A stretch of 64,000 nucleotides of DNA, taken from positions 6,656,682-6,720,681 of the forward strand of contig JAQFVV010012398.1 in NCBI GenBank assembly GCA_028023455.1, given 5' to 3'. The position numbers and the translations under genes were made by a program. The notes under the pieces were generated by a model that was not told the DNA's origin, did no database searches, and was given only the letters and a program-made list of their open reading frames with translations. Every line of letters begins with the position of its first letter. Position 1 is the first letter of the stretch. Source of the DNA: Epiperipatus broadwayi. Taxonomy: Eukaryota > Onychophora > Udeonychophora > Euonychophora > Peripatidae. This document shows, in pieces, positions 1 to 12,356 of the stretch.

Positions 1-3000
1 GTTTAAACAAATGAATAAACAGAGAAGAGAATAATAAAAAGAGAGATGAACAAAAAGAAGACATTAAAAGTTTACTTTTTATTCTAAATAAGCCACCAAT
101 AAAAGCTTTTGCTTTCCCCCATAGATTAGTTGATGATTGGATGGATTGACTCTGTATTCAAAGAAATAACTAAATTTAATAAGCAAAAGAAAAAGAAAAT
201 TATAAAATATAACATGAAATATTAATCCAGTGTAGTCTGGCCAGTTCACAATATTATAGTTCACGTTAGAGAATGTCTGAGTATCTTTTCCTTTAAGAAA
301 GTTCCTTTGCATTAACTGGATGATAGTTCACCTGATGGTATGCAGTCACCATTTTGGATCTTCATGATGGTGACTCCTTTTATAAACTATATATCCTGTG
401 CTGAGATAATTTCTTTACTTGGCTGTAGAGCATTGTAGATCTTTTGTTAGCATGGTCATCATGGATGTTAATTTTAAATGATAATCATATCTGAAATTCA
501 TGGTTGTATGACAAGCAGATCCATACCCACGATGTTTTCTCATTTCCTAGCCATGCATGATTTATTCTTTTCAAGCTTATGACTTGAATTAAAATATCAG
601 TTTTTGAGTTCTTTAATTAAATTTTCTCAAGTTGCAATTGTAGTGGCTTATTAGCTGTAATATTGATGATAGTTAAAATGACAAATTAATTTTAGGAATT
701 TAAAAAGTAAATTTTCTTGCTGGCCTAATTTATTTGCCTTCCTTTTTTCTTCAAAAAAAAAAACCAAGTTGTTCTATCTTGTCTTATGTTTGATTTATTA
801 ATGCACGAGTTTCAAGTTCACACCTTTATTTTTATTGCTGAAGTCATTTTGAACTTTATAGAATTTCATGCTGGATTAATAAATAAATTTTTTTTTTAAT
901 ATTAATGATTTCTTACTTCTGTTTTACAAGATTTTTGCTTGCTTGTGTTTAAGGGTTTGGTATACATATAAATCAGTTTTGTCAATAATATAATTTTAAC
1001 TGACAATTTTACACAAAATTATTAATTTATAATTAATAATGAGCCTTTCACAATTGTTGGTGATAATGGTTGTGTGGGATTCATTTAAATGTATCCTTAC
1101 ATTATATATAAACGCATTATAAACTATTTTCTCTAAGACAAACAAATTAAAAAAAAGTTGATAAAGTTAAACATAAATTGTGTTGACTACATAAACAATT
1201 CTGAGGATTACAAATATGTCCATATAGAGTATATGGTGGCCTCAAAATCTATTCATTTGACATTCTTCAATGCTTTAAAATTCTTCTGCAGCTAACTTAT
1301 CATATTTATTAACATCTTTTCTATTTATAATTCTTCATTGTATTCTATACTCAATTCTAAATTTTTATAAAAATTTATTTCTTCTCCTTGTAAGATTTTT
1401 TGAAATAATCTTTATAACATAAACAGGGTTATACTCTCATTCACGATAAAGTACTTTTCAAAAAAGTCTTTACATTTAATTTTTTTTTATATTCCACTTA
1501 TCCAATTCACAAAGATATTCTTCTATAATAACTAATATAGTATTATCACAACCAGAAAATTATAAAATCCCTGTATATTTACAATGATTATATTATCAAT
1601 CTTAAAATAATAATAATAATTATTATTATTTGTATTTTAGAGCAAAAACAGTTTAACATTGCTCAGCAAATAATATGGTAACTTATAATTCATAATAAGA
1701 AACTATTTAAATATATGAAAACAATAATATAAATAAATATAACTTTATATTTTATAAAATATATCTTACTTAAATTAGTAAAGATATCTGGAAAAGCAAA
1801 CTCCCCCCAGGATTTATTTTGTGCCAATCCAGCACTTACCAGTTGATTCAAATCACAACGGTTCACATGATTTTATTATTGTTCTTCAGTGTTTATGAAT
1901 TGTAAATTAATATCATTTAATCCAAAAATAAAATTCTTTTACATTAAAGTGTAATAATTTGATATTGATAAATATTGAGAAAAGATAATGAAGATTGAGT
2001 ATGTGATCTGAACCAATTTAAGAGTGTAAATTTGACATGAAACGCTGAGTGTCGGCCATATTTTTCAGTTATCTTTATTCATGAGATTAAACTAAAAGTG
2101 GGTAAAGGGAAAGATATAAGTGTATTTAAGATACTTTGTATAGATAAAAGGTTGAATAAAGATTTCAAGTGACTGTGTTTAATAATAATAGGTATAGTAA
2201 TCTTTAATTAAAGCTAAAAATGATATAAATTTTAATCTAAAAAGTGTTTGTAATAACCGTAAGAGGAGGTAGGAGTGTCATAGTTATTAATGAATGATGT
2301 TTGCCACATTTAGATTAATTTTGTAAAAATAAAATATTACAAACAATTTAACTAACTTATTAATAAAAGCATACATTTTAAATTTTAGTTAGATAAATAT
2401 CTAAGAGAAGGCAGCAGCTAACGTCTTTTTTCCGGTAAATATTTCCTCACGAATGCGTATGAAACAAGTTGTTTTGATTTATTGTGTACTGATTAAATTA
2501 GATAAATCAGATAAAAAACTATCGCCTAAATATAATTTAATAATCGTGATTATGTGTAACAAAAAACAAAAACAAAACAATATTTAGTTTGTTAAAAACT
2601 TTGTGATATTTTTTAAAAAAAAAAGATAGAAATAAAAAAACAGCTCTTCGTAAACAGAGAAAACATTGATAATATTTATCTCAGTACATTTCTGGGCAAG
2701 CAGTCTTGTCAAAGACAAATACAGAAGTTGCGATTGACAAGAATGCACTACATTGAAAGACATTAATATTGTATTTAATATTAATTATGTTTTTTTTTTT
2801 TCGGGACGAGATTTTAATATTTTCTTTAATTCATTAACTTTTATAATTATAAATAATTAGAATTACCATTTCATCCAGGCAATTATTAGAAAAATATTGA
2901 TATTAGATGGAATTTTCTGTATGAATTTCCATATAATGCTTCATACAATATATTATAGAAAGGGTCGGGAAAAGGATCGTCAGCGCTCTTATGCAAAACA

Positions 3001-3058
3001 TTCTCCCTCTCTCTCTCTCAAAAAAAAAAAAACATTTTTATGTGATTTTATATACATT
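1..3058. other. AT-rich stretch without recognised genes
   Basis: I see no convincing coding region, RNA gene or repeat family here. The open frames are short, hydrophobic or lysine-rich, and typical of random A+T-rich DNA. There is a short AAT/ATT microsatellite near 1,608-1,632 and several homopolymer A/T runs. Confidence 0.5.
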
Positions 3059-3112
3059 TTAATAACTGAAACACAGGCTTATTATATACCTGTGTCTATA
3101 TATGTAATATAT
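3059..3112 (+). repeat. 54-bp direct repeat, copy 1 (partner 3,512-3,565)
   Basis: A segment beginning TAATAACTGAAACA and running through TATACCTGT and TATATGTAATATATA recurs at 3,512-3,565 with few changes. The two copies flank the minus-oriented F1 arm, so the arm and one copy may have been duplicated or inserted together. Confidence 0.7.
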
Positions 3113-3511
3113 AGGTATATGAGCAGAGACTTTCACATGACCCACCACTCTCACACCCTTGAACATATATATGTTGAAAAGATAATAATCACCAATATAT
3201 GTATTTCATGCTAAACCAGCAATCATCAGTTGGTCCAGATTACCATCTCTACACATATATGCCATAAGTACTCAGATATATATTAAGATAGCCAATACTC
3301 ATACTTTAATGGATAGGCTTCAATCTACTTCACACTCCAACTCTTCAACCATCCATCCAATTGAAAATCTGATGATGGGAATGCTTAAAGACCACCCTGA
3401 GGTCGAGATTCTTGTCACACCCACGTTGACCTAAGTTCAATCTGACTCCTCATGTACAGGACATAATCCATTTAATACATATACAAGGAATGGGCAGACA
3501 TCTCTTCTATG
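3113..3511 (-). repeat. F1 foldback repeat, minus arm
   Basis: This is the reverse complement of 3,566-4,010. Shared blocks include the 'gctggtttagcatgaaata' core (here as its complement), the 'cttcaatctac' segment and the GGTTGAAGAG region. With the next arm it forms an inverted pair around a ~54-bp spacer. Other F1 copies lie at 4.6-5.9 kb, 36.4-37.6 kb and 44.1 kb. Confidence 0.8.
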
Positions 3512-3565
3512 TAATAACTGAAACATGGGCTTATTATATACCTGTATCTATATATGTAATATATA

Positions 3566-4010
3566 TTAACACAGAATTATTACATAGTAGAGAAGTCTGC
3601 CCATCCCTTGTATATGTATTAAATGGATTATGTCCTGTACATGAGGGGTCAGATTGACCTTAGGTCAACATCGGTGTGACAAGAATCTTGGCCTCAGGGT
3701 GGCCTTTGAGCATTTCCATCATCAGATTTTCCATTGGATGGATGGTTGAAGAGTTGGAGTGTGGAGTAGATTGAAACCTGTCCATTAAAGTATGAAGATT
3801 GGCTATCTTAATATATATCTGAGCACTTATGGCATATATATGTGTAGAGATGGTAATCTGGACTAACTGATGATTGCTGGTTTAGCATGAAATACAGATA
3901 TTGGTGATTATTTATCTTTTCAACATATTATGTGTTCAAGTATATCAGTGTTATGAGATAGAGTGGAGAGTAGTGGGTCATGAGAAAGTCTGTGCTCATA
4001 TACCCTATAT
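3566..4010 (+). repeat. F1 foldback repeat, plus arm
   Basis: This is the inverted partner of 3,113-3,511. Its 3' part resembles a solo F1 copy at 44,096-44,335, including the stretch before 'ctcataccct'. The copy is interrupted at 4,010 by the hAT MITE, and the 44.3-kb copy gives an approximate empty site. The 3' half carries a degenerate pol III B-box-like sequence in the position where the 5 kb copies have GAGTTCAAATCCCC. Confidence 0.8.
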
Positions 4011-4562
4011 CAGTAATCTGCAACCCTTGGTCTGTGGACTGGTGCTGGGCCGCAGAACTTTTCTTCTGGACCATGCTAGACTGGCAGGAAAGTTTGTAAT
4101 AACAAAATAATAAGAGTATAAACTTTTAATTAATATAAACAATTTTTATTTATTTTTTCATCTCAATTTTACCCAATTAAAAAAAAAAAGAAACAGACCG
4201 AAAAAAATCTAATCAATCATACATAAATTAATTTGTTTTTCTAGTTATCACAGATGTTTATGGGGGGGGGGGGCAACATTAAATTTTTTATTACTTTTCT
4301 AAAAAAATTCCAAAATTAAAAAAAGATTTTTTTTATACAAACTCCACACACATATATAACATTATCTTGTATATTTAACATTGTTGTTTTGATCAGTTAT
4401 AACAATTATGCTCATCTAAGGCTAAGCAGTTTACATCTTTAAGTAAATTTTATCTATAGACTTCTGCCTGTCTGCAAAACTTTATTCTTGTTTTTGCCAG
4501 TCCATGAAACGTTATCCTTATTTTTACCAGTCTGCAGGTGTGAAAAGGGTTGAAGACCACTG
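4011..4562. mobile_element. hAT-type MITE, 552 bp
   Basis: The left end begins CAGTAATCTGCAACCCTTGG and the complement of the right end begins CAGTGGTCTTCAACCCTTTT. These are imperfect terminal inverted repeats of the kind seen in non-autonomous hAT elements. Perfect 8-bp duplications CCCTATAT flank it at 4,003-4,010 and 4,563-4,570, and 8 bp is the hAT hallmark. The interior is A+T-rich with a G13 run near 4,262 and has no transposase frame, so it depends on a hAT transposase from elsewhere. It sits inside an F1 copy and is therefore younger than that copy. Confidence 0.9.
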
Positions 4563-4603
4563 CCCTATATAATGTATTTTAATGTTTTATTAAAGATAAC
4601 AAT

Positions 4604-5864
4604 AACCCTTCAACTATCTACATTATCTCATATAACTGATACACATGATCAGACATATGTAGACAAGATAAATAATCAATAATATATGTATTTTGTGCTA
4701 AACCAGCACTCAACAGTTGGTCACATTATCTCCCACAGACACACACACACATATATAATCAGTGTTAAGTTTATATTAAGATAGCAAATCTTCACACTTT
4801 AATGGACAGGCTTCAATCTACTGCAACCTCTAACTTTTCAGCTCTCCATATCATTGAAAATCTGATAATGGAAAGCCCAAATCCCATGCTGATGCCAATA
4901 TCATTGCTATGACCATGTTGACCTGAAGTCACTCTGACCCCTCATGTATAGGACCTTATCCATTTAAATACATAGAAGAGGGATGGGCAGGATACAAGCT
5001 TCATGTGTAAATATTTGAATAATATTAGCATCAGCATAGGATTTGGGCTTTCCTCATCCAATTTTCCATGATGTGGAGGGCTGAAAAGTTGAAGGTTGGA
5101 GTAGATTGAAGCCTGTCCATTAAAGTGTGAAGAATTGCTATCTTAATATAAACTGAGCACTGATTATATATATATATGTGGGAGAGAATAATCTGGACCA
5201 ACTGATGAGTGCTGGTTTAGCAAAAAATATTGGTGATTATTTATTTTTTCTACATGTGTGTGGTCATGTGTATCAGTTGTATGAGATAGTGCAGATAGTT
5301 GAAGGGGTCTTGAAAGTCTGAGTTCAAATCCCCTATATTTACAATTAAGCTCCAGGTTTGTGAAGAGTGCCAGGTTTTCTAATATTTACACATGAAGCTT
5401 GTATCCTGCCCATCCCTCTTCTATATATTTAAATGGATCAGGTCCTATCCATGAGGGGTCAGAGTGACTTCAGGTCAACATGGGCATGGCAATAATATTG
5501 GCATCAGCATGGGATTTGGGCATTCCATTATCAGATTTTCAATGATATGGATGGCTGAAAAATTGGAGGTTGGAGTAGATTGAAAACTATCCATTAAAGT
5601 GTGAAGATTTGCTATCTTAATATAAACTGAGCACTGATTATATATATGTGTGAGAGATGATAATCTGGACAAACTGATGAGTGCTGTTTTAGCATGAAAT
5701 ACATATATTAGTGATTATTTAGCTTTTCTACATGTGTGTGGTCATATGTATCAGTTGTATGAGATAGTGTACATAGTTGAAGAGTGCTTGAAAGTCTGAG
5801 TTCAAATTCCCTATATTTTCAATTAAGCTCCAGGTTTGTGAAGAGTGCCTAGTTTTCAAATATT
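4604..5864. mobile_element. Composite of three F1 units with 14-bp flanking repeats
   Basis: One F1 unit is inverted (about 4,604-5,015) and two are direct (about 5,020-5,385 and 5,386-5,864). The whole block is bracketed by the identical 14-mer TTAAAGATAACAAT at 4,590-4,603 and 5,865-5,878, which reads as a target-site duplication. Both direct units contain a pol III B-box-like sequence (GAGTTCAAATCCCC near 5,320 and GAGTTCAAATTCCC near 5,800). They also share a downstream 'ctccaggtttgtgaagagtg' block. Whether F1 is a tRNA-derived SINE that fused head-to-head or the terminal repeat of a foldback DNA element is unresolved. Confidence 0.7.
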
Positions 5865-5879
5865 TTAAAGATAACAATG

Positions 5880-6265
5880 AAAAAAATAATTATAAATTTA
5901 CTTTCCAAATTTTACAGAACTAAATTTAGATGCAATATCATCAACACTTAGAGTATTGCATGTTTTGTCTTTATAATTATCATTGATAAATTTACTAGTC
6001 GATTTTGTGACATTGTCAAATGTGAATATTTTTTTTATAATTTTTAACTTCAAAACAATCTCATTCCATTAACTACATTGTAGGAAGACTTAGTAATATT
6101 CCTGATGATATACTCAAATTTAGGAATGAAGTGGTCAAAATCCTTTCCGTGAATATAAATTAGAACATCAAGTAGGTTTTAGAATTGAGATAATTCACTT
6201 GAATATAAATTTTTATTACACAAGATGCTTATCTAATGCTAACCTTTATAATTAAAAGACTATAT
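5880..6265. other. AT-rich spacer
   Basis: I see no gene or repeat family between the F1 composite and the LTR element. Confidence 0.4.
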
Positions 6266-6356
6266 TATAATGGAATTTACTATCCCACAATTGATGGTGC
6301 CAGATATAATGGAACCACAGGGTACACCACACAACAATGTGTATATGACTAAGTAG

Positions 6357-6581
6357 TTGGATGATTTGAATGACGTCTATCAACCAACCTACAACAAATC
6401 ATATCCTAAATTTATGATTCAATGGCACATTTGGGAGTGTAAGATGTTATTGAATCAGGAATGGCATATAACAAAGGGAGTGCATTTCACTACTGTCAGA
6501 CCTAGGCCTTCAAATAGAATGCTAAAGATGTCACAATTCCCAGTTCCAAATCATATCTACTTTCAATATACTAACTTATAA
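6357..6581 (+). pseudogene. Exon-like open segment inside LTR, unknown
   Basis: A 74-codon open segment is well conserved in the other LTR (about 15,995-16,180), where it carries a stop and some substitutions. The peptide contains LDDLNDVYQPTYNKSYPKF followed by a W-rich stretch (MIQWHIWECKM). In the first copy the open reading extends upstream to about 6,290 apart from one stop codon. It lies on the strand opposite to the retrotransposon's genes. I do not recognise a family. It could be a captured gene fragment or a chance open frame preserved because both LTRs derive from one sequence. Confidence 0.3.
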
Positions 6582-6797
6582 TTTACTAACAATATTTCAA
6601 TGTACCTTAGACCAATGCATATTCATTACATCTCTCTTTTTAGGCCCCATTACACCATAGAATTCAAACTCAGGGAGTTCTTCCAGTCAGCTCTCTTCAG
6701 GGATAGACTTACTCAATTATTAACCAAATATGCCTATATATAAGCATAGATATAGGAAAATACTGATGCTGATCAATTATTTATAAGAGCAATACAT

Positions 6798-6990
6798 AAT
6801 GATGATGATGATGATCACCAAATCTTTAACAGTGTAAATTTATAATGATGATGGTGATGATTAAATACCTAGTGGTATAAATGCACAATGATGATGATGA
6901 GGATCAAACATCTAGTGATTCAAATGCATAATGATGATGGTGATGATCAAATATCTAGTGATGCAAATGCATAATGATGGCGACGATCAA
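6798..6990 (+). repeat. ~43-bp GATGAT minisatellite in 3' LTR
   Basis: Units begin AATGATGATGGTGATGATCA and continue through a 'tagtg...aaatgcat' half. Starts are near 6,798, 6,844, 6,887, 6,930 and a partial unit at 6,973. The 5' LTR has only about three units (from about 16,445), so the array has changed length since insertion. Confidence 0.8.
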
Positions 6991-7323
6991 ACTGATTTGA
7001 ACAACTTAATTTGTTTATTAACAACATATATAATAAATATTTACAAACAAAAAATAATAAAATAAATAAATATTCGGATATCAAGAATGGTTTTTCTATC
7101 AACTTGATGGCTTCACACAACAGAAACAAAATAATTTGAAGTATATTATATACAAAATTATACTATATAATTCATTAAATATATACATAAAACAAAAAAA
7201 AAGAAAAGCAAAATGAGAGTTCACTAATTCTAAAACTACCCCATTAATGTAATTATTAGAATGATATTTTTAGGTTAGGGTAAATATATTTACAACTATT
7301 TTTTTTATTATATATATATATAT

Positions 7324-10168
7324 TGTAACCGGTTGGCTTACATAGCATACACTAATATAGTGTATGTGCATATATATCTGTAAAATAAAGGAAAAGTAGA
7401 AATAAACACAGAATAAATTTTTGTAGATTTTTTTTATATTTGCTAAAATAAAATAATGATAAGCAAAGGATTAAAAAAATAACTCTGATTAAAATAAAAA
7501 TTGTTATATAATTTAAATGTTAAAAAAGGTCTTAATAAATATAAATATTGTATTGTTATTATTATTATTCTGATTGTGAAATGTAAAAACGCAATACTTG
7601 TTTTTGAAAATTTTTTAATTAATTAAAACATATATGTTTTTAAAGGGATTAGAGAGCTAAAAATAAAAACTCTGTTTTTAATCAAATTGTTGTTAACACC
7701 TCAGATGATTTTATAAAAGTCTGATTAAAAATATATCAGCTAATCTGGTTAGTGATTTTTGAAGAGAACAGGTCAGCTGCAGAGTTGGTTACAATATTTT
7801 GTTGCAACTTGATGAAGGGCAGCAGTTGGTTTTAGCTGACCATATAGTTGGCAGAACATTAGATTGGGGAGCTGCCAATATTTCCTTCACAGGAGTTTGA
7901 AATTCACATGGAGAAAATGACCCACTTCTTTGTGCTGAAATTCATAGCCTTAAACGTGCAGAGGATGATTGATTGCCTGAAATCCATCAAATCAAGACAG
8001 CTGCTTGCATGAAAAAATCCTAGACAGAAAGAGACCAACTACAGACCAAGATTTTACATGGATTATGTACCTTTACCTGATAGTGACAACAAACATGGAT
8101 TATATTTTTCTAATGGACCAAAAGAACCAGCTTGCTAAACAAATAATTATATAGATGCTGACTATCTAAAGGCAGAGAAGAACAGATAAAAATATATACA
8201 GCTGTGGTGAGTAAAGTTATATATGATGACAAACTTTTAAATAATTTCTTTAGTAAAATTACATTTTGAAAGTGATGCATGAATTTGTACTTTTTATGTT
8301 TATGGTGGGTGTATGGTTGAGCAGGGCTGTGTGGATGCAATGTGTTTATGGTGCTCTAAAGTATATGCTTGGCACTGTCTAGACCTAGATATTGAGCTCC
8401 CAGGGTAGTCCAGCAGTGTATATGTAGGCCTCATGAATAGGCCTTGGTCTCATGAATAGACCTTTTCTAAAGCCCCTAAGACTCACAAGAGATGAGCAGG
8501 GCTGGCTCAGTGCCTGATATTTTTTTTTCTGGATACTATTTCTTGTGGATGATCTGTCTAGGTACTTAGAGGGGCAGTGCTTAAAAATGAGGTATTTTCT
8601 CGCGACATCATGGGGCATTGTGTACTTAGTCCATGCTTGACTATCTACTTATCATGGCATGAAGAGCTGCACTTCACGTATTCACTTTTCCTCTCTCACC
8701 TTGCCTATTTCATCAGCATTAACTAATCAAGCAGAAAGACATTTAGAAATTTATATTTTCTTAATTCTATAAAACGATTGTATATTTCGTTTATTAAAAA
8801 AAAAAGACATTTTAAATCAATCAACAATCATCTGTCAAAAATTTGATAGTACTTGTTTCAAGAAAAAGACTATTCAGCAAAGAGAATAAAATTTGCGAGA
8901 ATAATCTGTAATAATTTTATTGTGATAAATACAAATGTTATGTATATAAATTAATGTTTCGCACGTCTGTGCAAATTATATATACGTGTTTCAGTAAACC
9001 TAGTATGTAAAATGTATTTCATTTTACTGAAACTTCAATCATTTATTGTATTTTATATAATTTAAGAATTTGATAATTATTTTGTAACAAGTCAAATAGG
9101 TTATTTCTCTCACACACACACATGTATATGTGCGTATGTTGTCAATTATAACACATATGTAAATTTTAATCTTTTTTTTTTTATATAATCATTTTATGTT
9201 TTATTGAAATGTATTTCTTGTATATTATAAAACGCACGTCTGTGTACGGATATATATATATATGCATTTGTAGAAACTTATTAAGAAATATTGTAAAACA
9301 ATATAACTTTAATTGTGTATATAATATTGTATATCATTCAAAATCAGAACCCTTAACCTATAAGACCTTAAATACCATTTTTTTATTGTTATTAATAAAC
9401 TTTTATTTAATTGTTAAAATTGTATTCCATCATCTCTTGTTCACATACAGTAATAGAGCTTGTGTTCCTGAGCTAGATTCGGACACGGACAAATGGGGAT
9501 GTGCTTAGTGCTTTGGGCATCCAGTGATGATCAATCATCATCCTGGTTGGCACATAAGATTATACTCTTTAAAGTCCATGCACTATATTTTATTCTAATT
9601 TAATCTTATTAAAAGTTAATTTTATAGTTGGCCAGTACATTAATGGTACTAAGTGGTCAGAGCATTGATGATGATCAGCATGTTTTAAATGTCCCAGCAT
9701 TATTTTGTTCTATTTCTGATTATTGTGTATTTTAATGGATGGTCACTAAACTGGTGCATCCAAGTTATCTTTATATAATTGCCCAAGCTGGCAAAGGCTC
9801 AATAGTTAGCCTGGTCTAAAGAAGACCCATTTTCAATCCAGTCACAAGGTTGACTGTTGATTTATAATTTTATTGTTCAAATCCAGCCACAAGATGGACT
9901 GTTGATTTACTGTATTGATGTATTATATTGTGGATCATTGATGATGGATGGTTATTTCTCTCTAGTATTTACTTATACTGATATTTACTTTATAATGCTG
10001 GTTGATAATAATTATGCTTTAGTTGCTCTTTTGAGTTAGCTTCTGATCTCTCAATGTTCTCAGACATTCTATAATCTCATATTCTTTACTTGGGGTTGAT
10101 GATGATTTTCCATCACCCCAGTTCAATTCAACTTTCCACCAACTTCTCAACCACCCCATCCTGTTACA
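7324..10168. mobile_element. Nested 2,845-bp TG...CA element, probable solo LTR
   Basis: Comparison with the uninterrupted LTR at 15.9-18.5 kb shows a clean insertion into a TA run. The ends are TGTAACCGGTTGG and, from the other side, TGTAACAGGATGG, so the element reads TGTAAC...GTTACA. That is typical of gypsy-type LTR termini but also compatible with a short-TIR transposon. No coding capacity was found. A duplication of the TATATA target cannot be resolved from the dinucleotide run. A 44-bp imperfect tandem duplication lies at about 9,834-9,920, and a tRNA-like GTTCAAATCCAG motif near 9,878 hints at a SINE remnant within. Confidence 0.7.
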
Positions 10169-11816
10169 ATATATATATATAGCTCCACTCCCATCTATAT
10201 ATGTATGTAAGTTCTAGTAAACATTAATGATAGATATGAAAAGAAAAACATTTATTAAGTGGGTTAATTGTGCACTCAGAAATAAAACAAAATTACAAGT
10301 AAATATTATCAAAACTTATTAGTAGATTATCTACTCTTGTTGTCCTAAAGTTTGTTCTCAATGTTAAATATACAAAAACCTTACTTGAGGTCGCATTGAT
10401 GGATCAATGTTGAATTTCAGAGGAATCTGTAAATTTACTTTTATTAAAAATACGATTCCTTTTTTAATTTATATTAACATGACATTTATCCATCCACTGC
10501 TACCACTTTTAAATTGCAGGTGATCGAATTTGAAAAATGAATCTTGAATACACAATACAAAAAAAATTACAATACATAAACTTTCAAATAGAAATGACAA
10601 AAGAAAAAAAAAATCACGTGAATCAAAATAAAATATATTTATCTTGAGTAAAGCAAGCATTTTATCTCCCCAGTTAAGAGTTTATAAATTTAAATGTCAA
10701 TCTCCATGTATAGCGTTCCTATTCCCCAACTCTGTTGATATTTATATCTTTCATGCTGCTTGGTTAAAACAAACACGTACAAATTATCTCTCCTGAACAT
10801 ATATAAGTCCATGGAAGATTGATGTATACCAGCATTCTTTAAATAGACATCTTGATGGAAAATTTTATAGTTTCATAATTCCATAATGACGTTGAAGCCA
10901 GCTTTGGAAAGTCCCACAACATTGGCTTTTTACTCCAAATACATCATAATGATTCCTTTATTATAAACTATTATTTATAACATGGCTTAAATATATATAT
11001 ATAAATAGCTTTTAAAGACAACAGTTAATTTTTAGTAGTTTCACATTTTTTTCATCATTTCTATGATAATGAATTTTAGCTTGCAGAATAAATTAAGTCA
11101 TTATTTCATTCCTGCTAATTATAAATTGAAGTTTAACTTTCCAGTTTCCTTCTATCCAAAATAAAGATTTTATATTATCCTGAAACTACAGTTATTAAAA
11201 CTTTTTTTTAAGATGCAGAACAGTTTTCTTTCTTTTTTTTTTTTTTTTAAAAAAAAATAAAAACCTTACTTATCTGCTGTTGGTTCAATTGTAGATTTTC
11301 TAAGTCAAGAGAAATGCTCTTTTGTCATGTGCTAGCTAAAAACCTATTGTTACAACTTAATAAAAAAAAGCAAATTATAAAACATTATTATTATTATTAT
11401 TATTATTTTTATTTAACCTTCATTATTCCAAATTCGATCATTTAACAACAATTCTGATCTCACACAATTTTTATCTTTGATTATGTCCATTCTATAAGTC
11501 AATCATTAGTATTTTTAGTTAATGATATTAAATGAACAAAAGAAAAACAATTAATTTCTACCAATAGATGAACATATTAGTTTATATGCATATATACTTC
11601 ATGTGTATAGCAAATTTGTTTGCTTTCTCACAATAGATAAAAAAAAGAATTAATTTCTCAAACACATTAGTTTAACTGTGTGTTTATATATGTATATACT
11701 ACATGTGTATAAGTAGGTATGTAGGATAAATTATTTGCCTACCACTTGGTCTGAATTCAAACATTGTGAAAGAAATTGGGACAGGTATGAAGGTTTGTTG
11801 TAAACCATCTCTCACA

Positions 11817-11829
11817 ACACCCCTCTCCT
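11817..11829 (-). promoter_or_regulatory. Polypurine tract of the LTR retrotransposon
   Basis: On the minus strand this reads AGGAGAGGGGTGT and abuts the TGTGAGAG start of the 3' LTR, the position at which plus-strand DNA synthesis is primed in LTR elements. Confidence 0.75.
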
Positions 11830-12356
11830 AAACAGTTACAATTTAAAACTAGATTTCAAATTTTAGCACTCACAAGTACGATAAGAATGTATGATTACTT
11901 TAGGTTTGGTGAAGAGTTGCTACATCAATTTCCTTACTTTTTAACATTTTTTTCCTACTTTTTTTTTAACAGCTGGTTTTGGGATGTTGAAATAGTGTGC
12001 TGGATTAGAGCTTTGATGGTTTTATAATTGAGGCATAACCAAGAATGTGTCTCTGTTCCAGAAGGCACATGAAATTATTTATTTGCTAAGATTCTCCATG
12101 CTCCTTTGAGGCTTACTGGACTTTGAAGGTCAAGCCAAATATCATAACATATCTGTTTAAGTTAGCCTCTAGATATTCCCATTATTGCATTTATACATCC
12201 CTAATCCTGTACTATATATATGCATTTATACACATATACATATATTTTTTTATTATTATACATTGCACTTGCTATTTTTACAAACTTTACCCCTTTTTTT
12301 ATTTACTTATATATCTCAGCTATGTTAAAATTTCCTGATATTATCATGCTGTGTTA

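Larger units (their letters stand above)
6266..11816 (-). repeat. 3' LTR of the minus-strand retrotransposon (split by insert)
   Basis: This copy aligns with 15,909-18,522 along its length once 7,324-10,168 is removed, leaving about 2.7 kb against 2.6 kb. It retains more GATGAT minisatellite units than the 5' LTR (see 6,798-6,990). Confidence 0.85.

Noticed and set aside
7270-7290. Telomere-like 'taggttagggtaaat'
   Set aside because: A single occurrence that recurs only because it is in both LTRs; no tandem array.
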